Source: Gammaproteobacteria bacterium
Lineage (GTDB): Bacteria; Pseudomonadota; Gammaproteobacteria; Steroidobacterales; Steroidobacteraceae
Assembly (NCBI GenBank): GCA_019242385.1
Contig: JAFAVO010000057.1
Location: forward strand, 1 to 5,935
Direction: 5' to 3'
DNA: 5,935 nt
The notes below the pieces were generated by a model, which was given only the letters and a program-made list of their open reading frames with translations, made no database searches and had not been told where the DNA came from. Of this stretch, positions 4,852-5,935 are shown in pieces. Each line of letters starts with the position of its first letter. The first letter of the stretch is position 1. A program made the translations under genes and the position numbers.

Positions 4852-5592
4852 ATGATCAGACTGCAGAAGCTGCTTGCCGAGGCGGGTCTCGGCTCGCGCC
4901 GCACCATCGAGCAATGGATCCGCGCCGGCCGCGTCAGCGTTGGCGGCCGTCCGGCGCAGCTCGGTGACCGGGCATCGCGCACCGATGAGGTGTGCCTCGA
5001 TGGCCGCAAGCTCGACCTCACGGCCGAGGTCGCCCCGGCGGAGCTACTCCTTTATTACAAGCCCGTGGGCGAGGTCACCACCCGCAGCGATCCGCAGGGA
5101 AGGCCGACCGTGTTCGAGCGGCTGCCGCCCCCGCGCCAGGGCCGCTGGATCAGCATCGGGCGGCTCGATGTGAACACTGCGGGGCTGCTGCTGCTGACGA
5201 CGGACGGGGAGCTCGCGCATCGCCTGATGCACCCCTCGAGCGAGGTCGAGCGGGAATACCTGGTCCGGGTGCGGGGACAGCCTGGCCCGGGGGTCATCCG
5301 TGCGCTGCTCCAGGGGGTGGCACTGGAGGATGGCCCGGCGCGGTTCGATAGCGTCGCACCCCAATCCGCAGCGGCGCACGCTGCGCACGGCAGCTTCCGG
5401 GTGGTACTGCACGAGGGCAGAAACCGCGAGGTGCGCAGGCTCTGGGAGGCGGTCGGCTTCGAGGTCAGCCGCTTGCTCCGGATCCGCTATGGACCCATCG
5501 AGCTTCCGAGGGACATGCGGCCCGGGAGCGCCCGGCGGGCGGATGAGGCGGCGTTCGGCAGCCTGCGGGCCGCCACCGGCGGCCCCCGCTAG
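4852..5592 (+). CDS. rluB: 23S rRNA pseudouridine synthase RluB (RsuA family)
   Basis: It isomerises a uridine in 23S rRNA to pseudouridine; the E. coli counterpart acts on U2605 in the peptidyl-transferase region. The 246-residue protein starts with an S4 RNA-binding domain (residues 2-60: LQKLLAEAGLGSRR, AGRVSV). The RsuA-type catalytic domain follows, with LLYYKPVGEVTTRSDPQGRP (66-85) and the nucleophilic Asp106 in GRLDVNTAGLLL. TTDGELAHRLMHPSSEVERE (116-135) and EGRNREVRRLWEAVGFEVSRL (188-208) complete the family blocks. The TRSDPxGRPTVF wording favours RluB over RluE, RluF or RsuA. The frame stays open upstream to an ATG at 4795, but the family starts at M-I-R-L-Q-K, so 4852 is chosen. 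The start has no strong Shine-Dalgarno. The C-terminus is shorter than in E. coli RluB, which carries a basic tail. It is divergent from cysteine synthase and followed by the tRNA cluster, which has its own promoter. Confidence 0.92.
   Translation: MIRLQKLLAEAGLGSRRTIEQWIRAGRVSVGGRPAQLGDRASRTDEVCLDGRKLDLTAEVAPAELLLYYKPVGEVTTRSDPQGRPTVFERLPPPRQGRWISIGRLDVNTAGLLLLTTDGELAHRLMHPSSEVEREYLVRVRGQPGPGVIRALLQGVALEDGPARFDSVAPQSAAAHAAHGSFRVVLHEGRNREVRRLWEAVGFEVSRLLRIRYGPIELPRDMRPGSARRADEAAFGSLRAATGGPR
5567..5585 (+). terminator. GC-rich hairpin at the 3' end of rluB
   Basis: GGGCCGCC (5567-5574) and GGCGGCCC (5578-5585) form a perfect 8-bp stem with an ACC loop, two codons before the rluB stop. No T-run follows, so this is not a canonical intrinsic terminator. 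It may pause polymerase or block 3' exonuclease, or simply reflect Gly/Ala/Pro-rich coding sequence. Confidence 0.25.
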
Positions 5593-5614
5593 CAAGTTAC
5601 GGGCCAGGAACGCA

Positions 5615-5643
5615 TTGACACCCCGGCGGCGCAAAATCACAAT
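5615..5643 (+). promoter_or_regulatory. Sigma-70 promoter of the tRNA cluster with GC-rich discriminator
   Basis: A perfect TTGACA (5615-5620) is followed 17 bp later by CACAAT (5638-5643), which matches four of six consensus -10 bases. Next comes the GC-rich ACGCGGC at 5644-5650. Transcription should start near 5650, leaving a leader of about 10 nt before tRNA-Tyr at 5660. A GC-rich discriminator on a tRNA promoter is the known signature of stringent (ppGpp/DksA) control in proteobacteria, so growth-rate regulation is inferred. Confidence 0.7.
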
Positions 5644-5659
5644 ACGCGGCTCGTTTTGC

Positions 5660-5745
<86 letters not shown>

Positions 5746-5798
5746 CCTGAGGGGCCGGAGGGCGAACCGAAGCGGGGCCGGCAGAGAACGCCATCAGC

Positions 5799-5872
<74 letters not shown>

Positions 5873-5903
5873 CGTTAGTCCGCGGTGTTGGCGGCCGGCG
5901 TCG

Positions 5904-5935
5904 GCCCAGGTAGCTCAGTTGGTAGAGCACGTCCT
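5904..5935 (+). tRNA. tRNA, 5' part only (probably tRNA-Thr), cut by window end
   Basis: GCCCAGG (5904-5910) is a plausible acceptor 5' strand. It is followed by T8-A9 and the D-arm GCTC-AGTTGGTA-GAGC (5913-5928), base 26 A, and CGTCC as the 5' half of the anticodon stem. The window ends at tRNA position 32, before the anticodon, so identity cannot be read. The Tyr-Gly-Thr order found upstream of tuf in many gammaproteobacteria, and the similarity of the D-arm to thrT, suggest tRNA-Thr(GGT). Confidence 0.8.

Overview
The window looks like chromosomal DNA of a high-GC gammaproteobacterium. The best guess is a Xanthomonadales/Nevskiales/Steroidobacter-type lineage. The reasons are strong G/C preference at third codon positions, a MetX-like acyltransferase closely resembling remembered Xanthomonas proteins and paired with a cysteine synthase, a HiPIP gene, an RluB-type pseudouridine synthase, and tRNA-Tyr and tRNA-Gly genes that encode their own CCA ends, in the order usual upstream of tuf in gammaproteobacteria. 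The lineage is inferred from recognition of protein features, not from a search.

Layout. Bases 1-113 may hold the last codons of a gene entering from the left. Next come a probable ECF-type promoter and a possible 24-codon leader ORF. They precede a two-gene + strand operon: an ECF42-type sigma factor with a long C-terminal helical/TPR extension, overlapping by ATGA a small YCII/DGPF-domain protein. This pair ends convergently against a - strand block. In transcription order that block is cysteine synthase, MetX-like serine/homoserine O-acyltransferase, a small PilZ protein, and a high-potential iron-sulfur protein. Divergent from the cysteine synthase is rluB on the + strand. It is followed by a stable-RNA promoter and a tRNA cluster: Tyr(GTA), Gly(TCC), and the first 32 bases of a third tRNA, probably Thr, cut by the window edge.

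How the genes work together. The acyltransferase and cysteine synthase very likely form a two-step L-serine to L-cysteine pathway, probably through O-succinyl-serine rather than O-acetyl-serine. The sigma factor and DGPF protein are a known conserved pair of unknown physiological role. PilZ and HiPIP sit 5 nt apart and are probably co-transcribed, linking a c-di-GMP-binding domain protein to a periplasmic electron carrier, with no obvious functional reason. RluB and the tRNAs belong to translation.

No mobile element, CRISPR array or clearly novel multi-gene system is visible. The most useful points are the likely misannotation trap of the MetX-like enzyme and the regulatory leader of the sigma-factor operon.
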